Source: Bin103 sp002238925
Lineage (GTDB): Bacteria; Spirochaetota; Spirochaetia; SZUA-6; Bin103
NCBI GenBank assembly: GCA_965208065.1
Contig: OZ242313.1
Span: 3,782,001 to 3,846,000, forward strand
Length of the DNA stretch: 64,000 nt
Reading direction: 5' to 3'
Positions 1-8,988 of the stretch are shown piece by piece; positions within the stretch are counted from its first letter, which is position 1; each line of letters starts with the position of its first letter. The position numbers were made by a program, and so were the translations under genes. The notes under the pieces are model-generated. The model saw only the letters and a program-made list of their open reading frames with translations, had not been told where the DNA came from and ran no database searches.

Positions 1-300
1 GTCCTCAAGCGGCTGCGTGACCAGGGTCTCAATGTCGCGCGGCGCCACCCCGCCGTACACGGTGGTGACGATGATGTTGGGAATGACGATTTCCGGCATC
101 GACTCGCGCGGCACCCGGAGGTAGGACACCACGCCGCCGGCGATCAGGATCAGCATCAACACCACGACGCTGGTTGGGTGCCTGATCGCCAGCGAGGTGA
201 TGGGGAATTCCTTCAGCTTGCCGGTGCCGGACTGGTGGTCGCCGTTGGCGTCCGGTGCGCCCGCGCTTACCGGAGGGACGATTCCCGTCGGGCTGCGCAT
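1..300 (-). CDS. RND efflux pump, N-terminal part (cut by window edge)
   Basis: Only the first 100 codons are in the window. After a short polar tail the protein enters the first membrane helix, followed by the RND-type stretch RVPRESMPEIVIPNIIV and the GGVAPRDIETLVTQPLE segment typical of the AcrB/MdtBC family. These are inner-membrane proton antiporters that export drugs or metals through a tripartite complex. The ATG lies directly after the TAG stop of the membrane fusion protein gene, so the three genes TolC, fusion protein and pump form one operon in that order. The family is clear; the substrate cannot be told from this fragment. Confidence 0.9.
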   Translation of the reverse strand, partial: MRSPTGIVPPVSAGAPDANGDHQSGTGKLKEFPITSLAIRHPTSVVVLMLILIAGGVVSYLRVPRESMPEIVIPNIIVTTVYGGVAPRDIETLVTQPLED

Positions 301-1434
301 CTAGCCGCCGACCAGGCTGACCACGCTGCCGTCATCCACCTGCCGGTGGCCGGCCGTGATGAGCCGCTCGCCCGCCGTCAGTCCCGAGGTTACCACCACC
401 TCGTTGGCATAGGAGTCGCCGAGCTGCACGGTGCGCGCCTCCGCGGTGAGGCCGTCGGCGCCCTGGTTCGCCACGAATACCTGGAAGCCGGTCTCGGTAC
501 GCTGCACGAGGTCCTGCGCCACCACGATCACCTGCTCCTCACGGGTGCGTTCCACCTGCACGTTGGCCACCAGCCGCGGGCGGATAAGCCCGTCGCCGTT
601 GTCGAGCACGATCTCGATCGGAATGGTGCGGCTGCGCGGGTCCACGCTGACGCCGACGAACTCGATCGTGCCGGCGAACTCGCGCCCCTCGATGATGTCG
701 AACGTCACCACCGCGGGGGTTCCGGGGACGATCGCGAGCGCGTAGCGTTCCGGTATGCCGGCGACCACCCGCACCCGATCGGTGGCCAGTATGCGCATAA
801 GGCGGGTGCCGGGAGCCACCAGTTCCCCCACCTCGACGTACTGCTCGTCGTAGGTGCCGGTAATCGGCGCGGTGACCATGGTGCGCGCCTTGCGGGTCTC
901 CAGCACCTTGAGGCGGGCGGCGCTGGTCTGCACTTGCGACTTGGCCTCCAGCACCGCCATCTCGGTGCCGATGCGCTGCTCTTCCCACAGGCGCCGCTGC
1001 CGCTCGTAGCGCTCGGTGGCGATGTCGAGGATGGCGCGCGCCTCCTCCAGCTGGGCGTCCAGCAGGTCGGAGGAAATACGCGTCACCGGCTGCCCGCGGC
1101 TCAACCGGTCCCCCTTGGCGACCAGGAAACTGGCGATGGTGCCGGTCTCTTCGGCCGACACCGTCACGTCGTGCAGCGGCTCCACCTCGCCGACCACACG
1201 CACGTACTGCACGAAGGTGGACGGGCGTACCGGAGTGACCTCGACGTTCACCACCCGGGCGCCGAATGCGGACGCCAGCGGCCCCTTCTCCTCGGCGGCC
1301 GGCTCATCCGCCCCCACCGTGTCGGCCGGCACCGAACAGCCGGCGGCGATCAGCGCCAGGGACGCCGCCAGCGCCGCGGCCAGGAGGTGGGGTGCCGCAC
1401 GCCGCACCGTGAACCACAATCTCTTCCTAGCCAT
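301..1434 (-). CDS. RND membrane fusion (periplasmic adaptor) lipoprotein, HlyD/AcrA family
   Basis: A 377-residue adaptor that would bridge the RND pump and the TolC channel in the periplasm. The chosen start gives a signal peptide ending in a lipobox with Cys33 (LIAAGC). The biotinyl-lipoyl half motif GEVEPLHDVTVSAEETGTI is followed by a helical hairpin and then the second half motif TAPITGTYDEQYVEVGELV. A longer frame extends upstream to about 1608, but it lacks a signal peptide and runs deep into the TolC gene. The chosen ATG overlaps the TolC stop by 8 bp, which fits translational coupling. Confidence 0.92.
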   Translation of the reverse strand: MARKRLWFTVRRAAPHLLAAALAASLALIAAGCSVPADTVGADEPAAEEKGPLASAFGARVVNVEVTPVRPSTFVQYVRVVGEVEPLHDVTVSAEETGTIASFLVAKGDRLSRGQPVTRISSDLLDAQLEEARAILDIATERYERQRRLWEEQRIGTEMAVLEAKSQVQTSAARLKVLETRKARTMVTAPITGTYDEQYVEVGELVAPGTRLMRILATDRVRVVAGIPERYALAIVPGTPAVVTFDIIEGREFAGTIEFVGVSVDPRSRTIPIEIVLDNGDGLIRPRLVANVQVERTREEQVIVVAQDLVQRTETGFQVFVANQGADGLTAEARTVQLGDSYANEVVVTSGLTAGERLITAGHRQVDDGSVVSLVGG

Positions 1435-2914
1435 CCGACGCACCCTCGACGCCCGCCATGCGGTCGGCCAGCGGCACCTGTCCGGTGGCAACTCCCAGGC
1501 GCGAGGCGGTGACCAGGTAGTCGTACACCGCCTGCGCGTAGTTGAACTCCGCCTCGCGCAGGGTGGTCTCGGCGGCCACCACCTCGAACTGGTTGCCAAC
1601 CCCGGCACGGTAGCGGGCGGTGGCGATCTCGTATCCGCGCTGTGACTGGACGATCGCCACCTGCTGACTTGCGGCCCGTGCGCGCGCCTCGCGCAAGGAG
1701 GCGGCCAGCGTGCGCACCTGGTTCACCGCTTCGCGCTCCACCTGGCGCAGCATGTTGCCGGCGCGCAGCAGTTCCTCGCGCCGCTGCGCCAGACGCGACA
1801 GGCGGCCGAACCCGCTGAACACCGGCACCTGGATCGACAGGCCGGCGGACGCCGACAGATCCCACTGCGAATACTCCTGCGGGCCGAAACCGCCGCCAAC
1901 AGGATTCCCGAACGCCTCATCCTCATCGTTGTCGGCGACCCGGAAGTCGACGCTGCCGAACGCCCGGATCACCGGCAGCACCTCACGCTCCTGCACCTCG
2001 ACCTGCTTTTCGCCCAGGGTCACCGCGGTGCGCAACTGGCGCAGGTCGGAGCGCAGCGTGAACGCCGCCTGGCGCAACTCCTCCTCGGTCATCGCCGCCA
2101 GCGCGACCGCTCCCGAGGCGGCGAGAAGATCGGTGTTGTCCGCGCTGTTGGCGGTACCCGGCGCAAGCTGCAGCTCGCTGAGCGAGCCGGCGACGGAGAC
2201 CTGCTGCAACGGATCGACCCCGATCGTGACCAGCAACCGCCCGCGCGCCGCGGCGACCCGGTTGCGCGCCAGGATCAGGCGCGTCTCCAGGTTGGTGAAC
2301 TGCACTTCCGCACGCAGCAATTCGTCTTCGCTGGCGAATCCCTCGGCGTGGCGCGCGCGCGTCTCGCGCAGCGTCTGCCGGACCCGGGCAATGCTCTGCT
2401 CGGTAAGCGCCTCCTGCTCCTCGGCGAGCAGGACACCAAAGTATGCCTGCCGTACGAGGTCCACGACCTGGTGGGCGGCGCCGCGGCGCTCCTCGCCACG
2501 CAGGGACAACAGGTGGCCGGCGGCGGAGAAGCCGGCGAACACCCGGAAGTCCATCACCGTCTGGTTCAGCTTCAGCGACGCGGTCCAGGTACTGTCCGGC
2601 GCATTGGAGGTATCCGACTCGATTTCGGGATCGCCGTCCGGAACCACCCGCTGGCTCCAGGCGCCGAACTGGCGCAGGTAGGAAGCCTCTGCCGACACCT
2701 GGGGAAATACGCCGGCGTAGGCCTCGCGCACCTGCTGCTCGGCGATCCGCACCGCGGATGAGGCGGACAATAGTTGTATGCTGTTTACCAGGGCAACTTC
2801 GACCGCCGCACGCAACGGCAGCGCGCCGGAGCCGGGCAGAGTCTGGGAGTGCGCGGACACACCGGCCAAGCTGAGGAGGATCAGGAACGCCGGGGCGATG
2901 AGGTGGGTCGGCAA
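1427..2914 (-). CDS. TolC-family outer membrane efflux protein
   Basis: An outer membrane factor of about 495 residues that would form the exit duct of the tripartite efflux system. A hydrophobic signal sequence (LIAPAFLILLSLAGVSAHS) is followed by long alternating coiled-coil and strand segments in two repeats, as in TolC. There is no ATG near the signal peptide. I chose the TTG at 2914, which puts the signal peptide at residue 5. A further in-frame TTG at 2998 would add a charged 28-residue leader and is less likely. It is the first gene of the operon. Confidence 0.88.
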   Translation of the reverse strand: MPTHLIAPAFLILLSLAGVSAHSQTLPGSGALPLRAAVEVALVNSIQLLSASSAVRIAEQQVREAYAGVFPQVSAEASYLRQFGAWSQRVVPDGDPEIESDTSNAPDSTWTASLKLNQTVMDFRVFAGFSAAGHLLSLRGEERRGAAHQVVDLVRQAYFGVLLAEEQEALTEQSIARVRQTLRETRARHAEGFASEDELLRAEVQFTNLETRLILARNRVAAARGRLLVTIGVDPLQQVSVAGSLSELQLAPGTANSADNTDLLAASGAVALAAMTEEELRQAAFTLRSDLRQLRTAVTLGEKQVEVQEREVLPVIRAFGSVDFRVADNDEDEAFGNPVGGGFGPQEYSQWDLSASAGLSIQVPVFSGFGRLSRLAQRREELLRAGNMLRQVEREAVNQVRTLAASLREARARAASQQVAIVQSQRGYEIATARYRAGVGNQFEVVAAETTLREAEFNYAQAVYDYLVTASRLGVATGQVPLADRMAGVEGASDG

Positions 2915-3014
2915 GGTTATCTCGTACCGCTCTTTTCGGCATCGACGGCGTCCGTCGGCTACCGTTGGCAAGGTACCGCCCGCCCCCCGCGAAGTCAATT
3001 TCGGAGGGCCCCGG

Positions 3015-4070
3015 TCAGGCCCCGGGCGGTGCGTGGAAGATCCGCGGAATGAGGCTCTCGACGTCGCCGCGGTAGGCGAACAGGGCGGGGGTGCCGCCGG
3101 TGTGGACGAACACCACCGCCTGGTCCGACGTATAGCGGCCGGCGCGAATGTCGGCGATCAGGGCAGCCATCGCCTTGGCGGTGTAGGCCGGGTCCAGGAA
3201 GATGCCTTCCAGGCGCGCCGCCAGCGCCAGCGCCGCCATCCCCTCCGGCGACGCCTGACCGTAGCCGGGACCGACGTGGCCGCCATCCACCCGCACCTGG
3301 GCGGCGCTCAGGTCGGGCGGCAGGCCGAGCAGTTCGGCGGCCTGGTTGGCCAGTTCCGCGATCGAGGCCGCCTCGTCCCAGGGCCAGCGGATCGGCAGCA
3401 CACTGCGCACCAGGTCGGCGGTGGCGAGGTGCGCGGCGCCGAGTACCAGTCCGGCGCCGGTGGCGCCGGCGGCGCTCACGTAGACCGCCGCGGGGCTGAC
3501 CTGCCGCTCGCGCAGCTGCTCGTCGAGTTCGGCCATCGCCAGCACGTAGCTGACCGCCGCCCGTCCCCACAGTGCGCGCGACTGCACGTACACCGTGCGC
3601 CCCGCGGCGCGGAACTGCTCCGCCCGTTCGGCCATGACCCGGTCCAGCTCGGGGCCCAGCGGGGCGTCGACGAACTCGTAGCTGGCGCCGGCGATGTGGT
3701 CGAGCAGCAGGTTGCCCTGCAACTCGGTGCCGGAGTGGCCGCACGCCAGCACCAAGTGGATGGCGAGGCCGAGTTTGGCGCAGGCGGCGGCGGTCTGCCG
3801 GCAGTTGTTGGACTGCACGCCGGCGCCCCACACGACCAGGTCGGCGCCCTGCGCGAGCGCCTCGCCGAGCAGGAACTCGTTGTGCCGAGTCTTGTTGCCA
3901 CCGAAGGCGAGGCCGGTGCAGTCGTCGCGCTTGATGAAGATGCGCGGGCCGCCGAGATGGGCGGCGAGCCGCGGCAGCTCCTCGAGGGGGGTGGGCAGGT
4001 GCGCGAGGGTAACGCGCGGCAGGCGCGCGGCGCGGCGGCGCAGAAGATCGCCGGTTGCGGTGCTGGCCAT
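3015..4070 (-). CDS. PLP-dependent D-cysteine desulfhydrase / ACC deaminase family lyase
   Basis: A 351-residue fold-type II PLP enzyme. The family signature KRDDCTGLAFGGNKTR holds the likely Schiff-base Lys60, and GVQSNNCRQTAAACAKLGL binds the cofactor and substrate carboxylate. Family members remove sulfide from D-cysteine, deaminate 1-aminocyclopropane-1-carboxylate, or cleave L-cysteate to pyruvate, ammonia and sulfite (CuyA). The sequence alone does not separate these activities. Taurine/sulfonate handling is plausible because a sulfite exporter-like gene lies elsewhere in the window. It sits downstream of a PhyH gene on the same strand with a 13 bp gap. Confidence 0.85.
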   Translation of the reverse strand: MASTATGDLLRRRAARLPRVTLAHLPTPLEELPRLAAHLGGPRIFIKRDDCTGLAFGGNKTRHNEFLLGEALAQGADLVVWGAGVQSNNCRQTAAACAKLGLAIHLVLACGHSGTELQGNLLLDHIAGASYEFVDAPLGPELDRVMAERAEQFRAAGRTVYVQSRALWGRAAVSYVLAMAELDEQLRERQVSPAAVYVSAAGATGAGLVLGAAHLATADLVRSVLPIRWPWDEAASIAELANQAAELLGLPPDLSAAQVRVDGGHVGPGYGQASPEGMAALALAARLEGIFLDPAYTAKAMAALIADIRAGRYTSDQAVVFVHTGGTPALFAYRGDVESLIPRIFHAPPGA

Positions 4071-4083
4071 GGCGTGGCGGGCC

Positions 4084-4935
4084 CTAACCGAAGTGCGCCG
4101 CCGGCTGCGGCAGCCGGTTGGGCGAGCGCTCCAGCGGCTGCTGCGGCCACACGATGGAGCGCCGCCGCGGCGTGAGCCGGGCGAGCAGCTCCGGTGACGG
4201 CTGATAGCCGTGCCGGAAGTTGCCCCACGACGGCCCGTAGCGATTCACCAGGATGCGGCGCTCGCCCTCATTCACGCGCCGCGCCGAACCGTGCGTGCAG
4301 CAGTCCACGAACAGCAGCGCGTCGCCGGCGCGCAAGTGCACTTCCAGGCTGCCCTCGATGGTTTCCGCCGACGGGCGCCCGTCGGCGCCCATCGAGTAGG
4401 CGCGGAAGTCGGGATGCTCGAAGTTGCTCTTGTGGGAGCCGGGAATCAGCACCGTGCCGCCGTCGCCGGGGCCGATGTCGGTAAGCGCGACCAGGACGTT
4501 GATCTGATTGCAGTGGAACTTGCCGCCGATGTAGCGGAACTGACAGCGGCTCAGCCCCAGGTGGCCGCCGTTGTGCAGGCCGATCGCCTCGCCCGGGCCG
4601 CGGAAGTTGACGAAGTTCTCGTCGATGAACAGTGGTCCGTGATGCTCGTCGAAGGAATCCTCGCCACCGACGAAGTGGCGCACCCTGTCGAACCAGGAGG
4701 GATGGTCGATAAGGCGCTCGAACGGCGCACCCGCCTCGTAGATCTGCTGGTAGTTCAGGCCGTCGCGGTCGCCGAACGTGTGGGCGTGAACGTAGCCGTA
4801 CCATTCGCCCACTTCCAGGCGCGGCATCGCGTCGAGGCCGTCATTCAGGTCCCGCACTTCGTCGCGGGACAGGGCTCCCTCGAGGACGAGGAAGCCGCGC
4901 AGATCGAACAGGTAGATGTCGCGGTCGCTCACCAT
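4084..4935 (-). CDS. Phytanoyl-CoA dioxygenase (PhyH) family protein, atypical metal motif
   Basis: A 283-residue protein of the Fe(II)/2-oxoglutarate PhyH superfamily, which hydroxylates small molecules or lipid acyl groups. It has the N-terminal FDLRGFLVLEGALSRDEV, a central GDGGTVLIPGSHKSNF turn and the distal THGSARRVNEGERRILVNR with the expected His and Arg. The usual HxD iron motif is not evident: the equivalent region reads IGLHNGGHLGL then GKFHCNQINV, so the Asp ligand may be replaced. The start ATG at 4935 opens the conserved N-terminus; the frame upstream crosses the Nudix gene and is noncoding there. Confidence 0.85.
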   Translation of the reverse strand: MVSDRDIYLFDLRGFLVLEGALSRDEVRDLNDGLDAMPRLEVGEWYGYVHAHTFGDRDGLNYQQIYEAGAPFERLIDHPSWFDRVRHFVGGEDSFDEHHGPLFIDENFVNFRGPGEAIGLHNGGHLGLSRCQFRYIGGKFHCNQINVLVALTDIGPGDGGTVLIPGSHKSNFEHPDFRAYSMGADGRPSAETIEGSLEVHLRAGDALLFVDCCTHGSARRVNEGERRILVNRYGPSWGNFRHGYQPSPELLARLTPRRRSIVWPQQPLERSPNRLPQPAAHFG

Positions 4936-4967
4936 ACGGCGGATGGTAGGTAGCACCCCGCACGCGG

Positions 4968-5588
4968 TCAAGGAGCGTCGTGGCCGGTGGGGCCGGTTGC
5001 ACCGGCGGCGCGTTCGAGGAGACCGATCACGATGCGATAGGTCATGCCCCATATCAGGTGGCTCCGGAAGCGGACCGCCGGCAGCCGCCGCGTCACGCCG
5101 TTCGCGGTCAGCCGCAACTCGGCGCGCTGACCGCGATTGCGCAGGTGGAGCACGGAAATCCAGTAGCCGGCGGCGACTTCCGCCGGATCCACGGTCAGCG
5201 GCGGCGGAGTGCCGGCCAGGTAGAACGCGAACGGCGCCACCGAAGCGTCGGTCGGACGCCCGCTCCGTACCAGGGGAATGGGCGGCAGGGCGCCGAGGTA
5301 GCGGGCGTGCTCCAGGCCGAGCCCCACCTCCTCGCGCGCCTCGCGCACCGCCGCCGCACACAGGCTGGCGTCGGCGGGCGCCACGCGGCCGCCGGGAAGC
5401 GCCATCTGGCCCGACCAGGGATCGCGCGGATGACTGGCGCGGCGGATGAAACAGAGCCGCAGGTCGCGGTCGGCGCCGGCGAACACCAGCGCCACCGCGG
5501 CTTCGCTCGCCGTGGCCGGGCGCCCGAGCCGGCTCGCCGGTGCGGCGCCCGGCGCGGCGATTGCTGCTTCGATGGCGGTGAGGGTCAC
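4968..5588 (-). CDS. NUDIX hydrolase, CoA pyrophosphatase-like (NudL type)
   Basis: A 206-residue Nudix hydrolase. The Nudix box GGRVAPADASLCAAAVREAREEVGL has the REAREEVGL metal-binding core. Its slightly long spacing, and the preceding SHPRDPWSGQMALPGG, are typical of the NudL/NUDT7 group that cleaves CoA and acyl-CoA derivatives. It precedes the PhyH gene by 32 bp on the same strand. If the partner acts on CoA esters the pairing could be functional, but this is inference. Confidence 0.85.
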   Translation of the reverse strand: MTLTAIEAAIAAPGAAPASRLGRPATASEAAVALVFAGADRDLRLCFIRRASHPRDPWSGQMALPGGRVAPADASLCAAAVREAREEVGLGLEHARYLGALPPIPLVRSGRPTDASVAPFAFYLAGTPPPLTVDPAEVAAGYWISVLHLRNRGQRAELRLTANGVTRRLPAVRFRSHLIWGMTYRIVIGLLERAAGATGPTGHDAP

Positions 5589-5701
5589 TGCCCCACAGCG
5601 TACCGCGCCGCGCCGGGGCGGTCACCTCTGGGCTCACCGGGCTCAACGCCACGCTATTGACGCGGCCGGAGCACGGCGCGATAGTGAACGGCAAGACCAT
5701 C

Positions 5702-6562
5702 ATGTTGACTGCACAGCAGGTACAGCAGTACCACGACACCGGCTACCTGGCGGTGCCCGACGTGCTCAGTAGCGACGAGGTCGCGGAACTGCAGCACGTG
5801 ACCGACGAGTTCGTCGAGGCGAGCCGCAGCGTGGCGGCGCACACCGACGTCTACGACCTGGAGCCGAGCCACTCGCCTGCCGAGCCGCGAGTACGGCGCA
5901 TCAAGAACCCCAACCTGCATCACGAGACGTACCAGGGCACGCTGCGCCATCCGGCCATCGTCGGCATCGTGGATCAGCTCATCGGGCCGGGTGTGCGCTA
6001 CCGCTCGACCAAGCTGAACATGAAGGCGGCGGGCTACGGGAGCCCGGTGGAGTGGCACCAGGACTGGGCGTTCTACCCGCACACCAACGACGACATCCTG
6101 GCGGTCGGCGTGGCGATCGACGCCATGACGGAGGAGAACGGGGGCATGATGGTGGTGCCGGGCAGTCACCGCGGGCCGTTGTACGATCACCACCAGGACG
6201 GCTACTTCGTGGGCGCGGTGACCGACCACGACGTGGATCCGGCGGAGACAGTGTTGCTGGAGGTGCCGGCCGGCGGCATCACCCTGCATCACGTGCGCAC
6301 CCTGCATGGTTCGGCGCCCAACCGCTCGCCGCGCCCGCGCCGCCTGCTGCTGCTGGAACTGTGCGCCGTCGACGCCTGGCCGCTGGTGCAGCAGACCGAC
6401 TGGGACGCGTTCAACGCCCGCATACTGCGCGGCTCGCCCACCAATACACCACGCGTCACGCCGGTGCCGGTGCGCATTCCGCAACCTGAGCATGACCGAA
6501 CCGGATCGATCTACGAAGTGCAGAGCAAGCTGGCCGAGCCGGTCCTGGCCGGCGCGCGCTAG
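5702..6562 (+). CDS. Phytanoyl-CoA dioxygenase (PhyH) family protein
   Basis: A 286-residue Fe(II)/2-oxoglutarate dioxygenase. It has the iron ligands in EWHQDWAF (HxD), the double-stranded beta-helix turn GGMMVVPGSHRG, and the distal His/Arg in TLHGSAPNRSPRPRR. The N-terminus QQVQQYHDTGYLAVPDVLSSDEV is the usual PhyH start. I chose ATG 5702; GTG 5684 and TTG 5657 are in frame upstream and 5684 is possible. It is divergent from the Nudix gene and convergent with the unknown 679-residue gene. Confidence 0.9.
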   Translation: MLTAQQVQQYHDTGYLAVPDVLSSDEVAELQHVTDEFVEASRSVAAHTDVYDLEPSHSPAEPRVRRIKNPNLHHETYQGTLRHPAIVGIVDQLIGPGVRYRSTKLNMKAAGYGSPVEWHQDWAFYPHTNDDILAVGVAIDAMTEENGGMMVVPGSHRGPLYDHHQDGYFVGAVTDHDVDPAETVLLEVPAGGITLHHVRTLHGSAPNRSPRPRRLLLLELCAVDAWPLVQQTDWDAFNARILRGSPTNTPRVTPVPVRIPQPEHDRTGSIYEVQSKLAEPVLAGAR

Positions 6563-6594
6563 CCGGCAGCCTACCGCCCCGCCCACGAATACGA

Positions 6595-8634
6595 CTACGC
6601 GTCCGCGGATGCGGATTCGGATGCGCTGAAGCCGATCTCCACCGTCACCGGCGCCGTGACGGTGCGGCGCAGTTGCACCAGCATGCCGGCCGGCGCCGGC
6701 CACCGCTGGCAGCGAAAGCCGGTGCCCGCCGCCAGCGGGGTACCGTCCACCGCCACGCGCGCGACAGCGTCCGCCGTGCCCGCGTCAGCATCCGCCGCGC
6801 CCGGCACTTCGTCCGCCGCGCTGCTGCATCCCGGCCCGCCGATCAGGAACACCGGCCGGTCGCGCGCGACCGGCCCGGGGTCGAAGGTAAAGCGCGCCCG
6901 CCCCGCCGCCGCCCACAGGCGGTAGGCGCCGATGGCGCGGTCGAAGCAGCCGGCGAGCGCGACCTGGTCGGCAGGCTGCTCGCGCCCCGGATCGGCGGCG
7001 AGCAGGGTGCCGCAATGTGCGGTCAGCCGCGCCGGGGTGTGAAACTGGTCGCGCAGCAGCAGGGCGGCGGCTTCCGCGGCGCCGGTGTCCGCCGTCGCCA
7101 GCCAGCTCACGGCGATCCAGAATCCGTATTCCACGCCCGGCACGGTCGGCGCCACGCGCAGGTCGTGGCTGGCGGTGAGGCCGCGCGGGCAGCGCCAGCC
7201 GAACACGCGGGCGGACGTGCCGCCGCCGACGTGGCTGAGGCCGCCGAGCGCCGCGACCAGGTGCCATGCGGTGCCCGCCACCCGCAGCGGGAACACCAGC
7301 GCGGCCGGATACAGACGTGCGCAGGCACCGGTGAGCAGCGTGGTCATCAGGCCGTCGTCCGGCAGCTCCCACGCCGTGAAGGCGCGTGTTTCGGCGCCGG
7401 CGAACCGGGCCGGGCCGGTCATGGCGCGCCCAAGCAGGTCAAAGTCGGGGCCCACGCTGCGCCGCACCCGCACGGCCGCCAGGTCGGCCACCACCAGGCG
7501 GTCGTCGTAACACACCACGTGGCCGCGCGCGTAGCCGCGCAGGTCGGCGTCCTGGTCCACGAACCGCGGCATTGGCCCCCGCCACCGCACCAGGTCGGCA
7601 ACGGCGCCGCGCGCGAGCAGGTCGAGCGCGGCTCCCTGTGTGAACTTGATCTCGGAACCGCCGATGTGCCCCACCTGCAGCCCGCTCTCCCAGAACACGT
7701 TGCTGCGCGGCTCCGGCTCCGCCGGCCGGCGCCCGGGATCGGCGGACAGGTGCAGCCGGTGGACGTTGCCGGGCCGCACCACCGCGGCGTAGGCGCCGCG
7801 CCGCACCAGGTGGCGCGGCACCCACTGGCTGGAGGCCACGGCGAAGGCATGCCACACCGCGGTCGCTGCGCCGGCCTCGGCAAACAGTCCGACCACCTCC
7901 ACGCCGCCCATGAAGCCATCCTCGGCCGTGAACAGCGCCGTGCCGTCGAGCCTTACCTCGTGGTGGGTGCCGTTGAAGTGCCAGTACAACTTCCGCGTCC
8001 GGGCCGGACCCGGGTCCGGATCCGCCTCGGCGTGCGCGACCGTCAGTGAGCCGTGCTCGGGGTCGGCATCCGCCGCGCGCCGCAACAGGCGGACGGCGAG
8101 CCGGCCGGGCGCGCGGCACAGTTCCAGGCGCAGGTGGTGCGCATCATTGTAGTGGCGCGCAATCAGCCCCCAGCGCGCCGGCGAGGCGGCGCCCGGCGCC
8201 GCGAAGCGCGCCGTAACGGCACCGTGCATGGCGGCGTCCACGTACAGGTAGGCGCACCCGCCGTGCCGGTCCGGTGCAATCCCCGCGGTCGCGCCGCCGC
8301 TCGCTCGCCATTCGCCGTCACGGTGCCAGGCGGCGCCGGCGGGCATCCAGTGCTCGGGGCCGGCATCGAAGCGGGCCGCAATGCTGAGTTGCGCCGCCAC
8401 CTCGACCGCGCCGCCGGCGCCGGGGGCCTGGTAGCGGCCCGGCGGCAGCACGCTCCAGCCACGGCCCGGTCCGGCGAAGCGGCCGTCGCGTACGTCGACG
8501 CACACCGCCGCGCGTCCCGGCGCCAGCGGATGGCTGCGCCACACCGTGCTGCCGGCGCCGTCCAACACCGTGACCACCTGCCCCGCGGCCGCCCCGCCCG
8601 GCAGCAGCAGAGTGGGATTTCCGTGACTCTTCAT
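6595..8634 (-). CDS. Hypothetical protein with concanavalin-like segment, 679 residues
   Basis: I do not recognise this family. The chosen ATG at 8634 avoids a basic, low-quality N-terminal extension. Residues of roughly 110-290 resemble a concanavalin-type jelly roll as found in DUF1080-like or laminin-G-like domains, with the pattern GLIARHYNDAHHLRLELC followed by the FNGTHHEVRLDGTALF turn. The rest has no motif I can name and no clear signal peptide or membrane helix. Codon use matches its neighbours, with the strong third-position GC expected of a real gene. A role in glycan recognition or degradation is possible given the sulfatases nearby, but not shown. Confidence 0.7.
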   Translation of the reverse strand: MKSHGNPTLLLPGGAAAGQVVTVLDGAGSTVWRSHPLAPGRAAVCVDVRDGRFAGPGRGWSVLPPGRYQAPGAGGAVEVAAQLSIAARFDAGPEHWMPAGAAWHRDGEWRASGGATAGIAPDRHGGCAYLYVDAAMHGAVTARFAAPGAASPARWGLIARHYNDAHHLRLELCRAPGRLAVRLLRRAADADPEHGSLTVAHAEADPDPGPARTRKLYWHFNGTHHEVRLDGTALFTAEDGFMGGVEVVGLFAEAGAATAVWHAFAVASSQWVPRHLVRRGAYAAVVRPGNVHRLHLSADPGRRPAEPEPRSNVFWESGLQVGHIGGSEIKFTQGAALDLLARGAVADLVRWRGPMPRFVDQDADLRGYARGHVVCYDDRLVVADLAAVRVRRSVGPDFDLLGRAMTGPARFAGAETRAFTAWELPDDGLMTTLLTGACARLYPAALVFPLRVAGTAWHLVAALGGLSHVGGGTSARVFGWRCPRGLTASHDLRVAPTVPGVEYGFWIAVSWLATADTGAAEAAALLLRDQFHTPARLTAHCGTLLAADPGREQPADQVALAGCFDRAIGAYRLWAAAGRARFTFDPGPVARDRPVFLIGGPGCSSAADEVPGAADADAGTADAVARVAVDGTPLAAGTGFRCQRWPAPAGMLVQLRRTVTAPVTVEIGFSASESASADA

Positions 8635-8742
8635 TACCGGCCGGCTCCGCCGGAAACGCTCGCCGGAACGTGGATTGCACGCCCGGCGGGAATCGCGTAG
8701 CCTGTTACCATATCGCTTGATCGGAACGATGGGAGGTCGCAA

Positions 8743-8982
8743 GTGGCTGAAATCTCGGAAATCATCCTGAGCGAGATTGAAGGAAGCGGAATCGACGCCT
8801 CGGATCTGGGCGTGGAGATCCAGCGTGGCAAGGGCCTATTCAATCGCCGCAAGGTTCTCAACGTATTCGGCGCCGTTCATTCGGAACCCGACCATAAATC
8901 GGTGATGCGGGTGGTGCAGCGCCACGCGGGCGACAACTACGACGTCACCGACTCGGTAGCCGTGCACCCGCGCAAGCACTAG
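8743..8982 (+). CDS. Small hypothetical protein, possibly BON-like
   Basis: A 79-residue protein starting at GTG 8743 with a strong ribosome binding site GGGAGG at 8731-8736. The pattern EIQRGKGLFNRRKVLNVFGAV, then a helix SEPDHKSVMRVVQRHAG and the strand NYDVTDSVAVHP, loosely resembles the alpha/beta BON fold, but the match is weak. It is soluble with no signal peptide. It is divergent from the 679-residue gene and ends 6 bp before the convergent sulfatase gene. Confidence 0.65.
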   Translation: MAEISEIILSEIEGSGIDASDLGVEIQRGKGLFNRRKVLNVFGAVHSEPDHKSVMRVVQRHAGDNYDVTDSVAVHPRKH

Positions 8983-8988
8983 CGCTCC

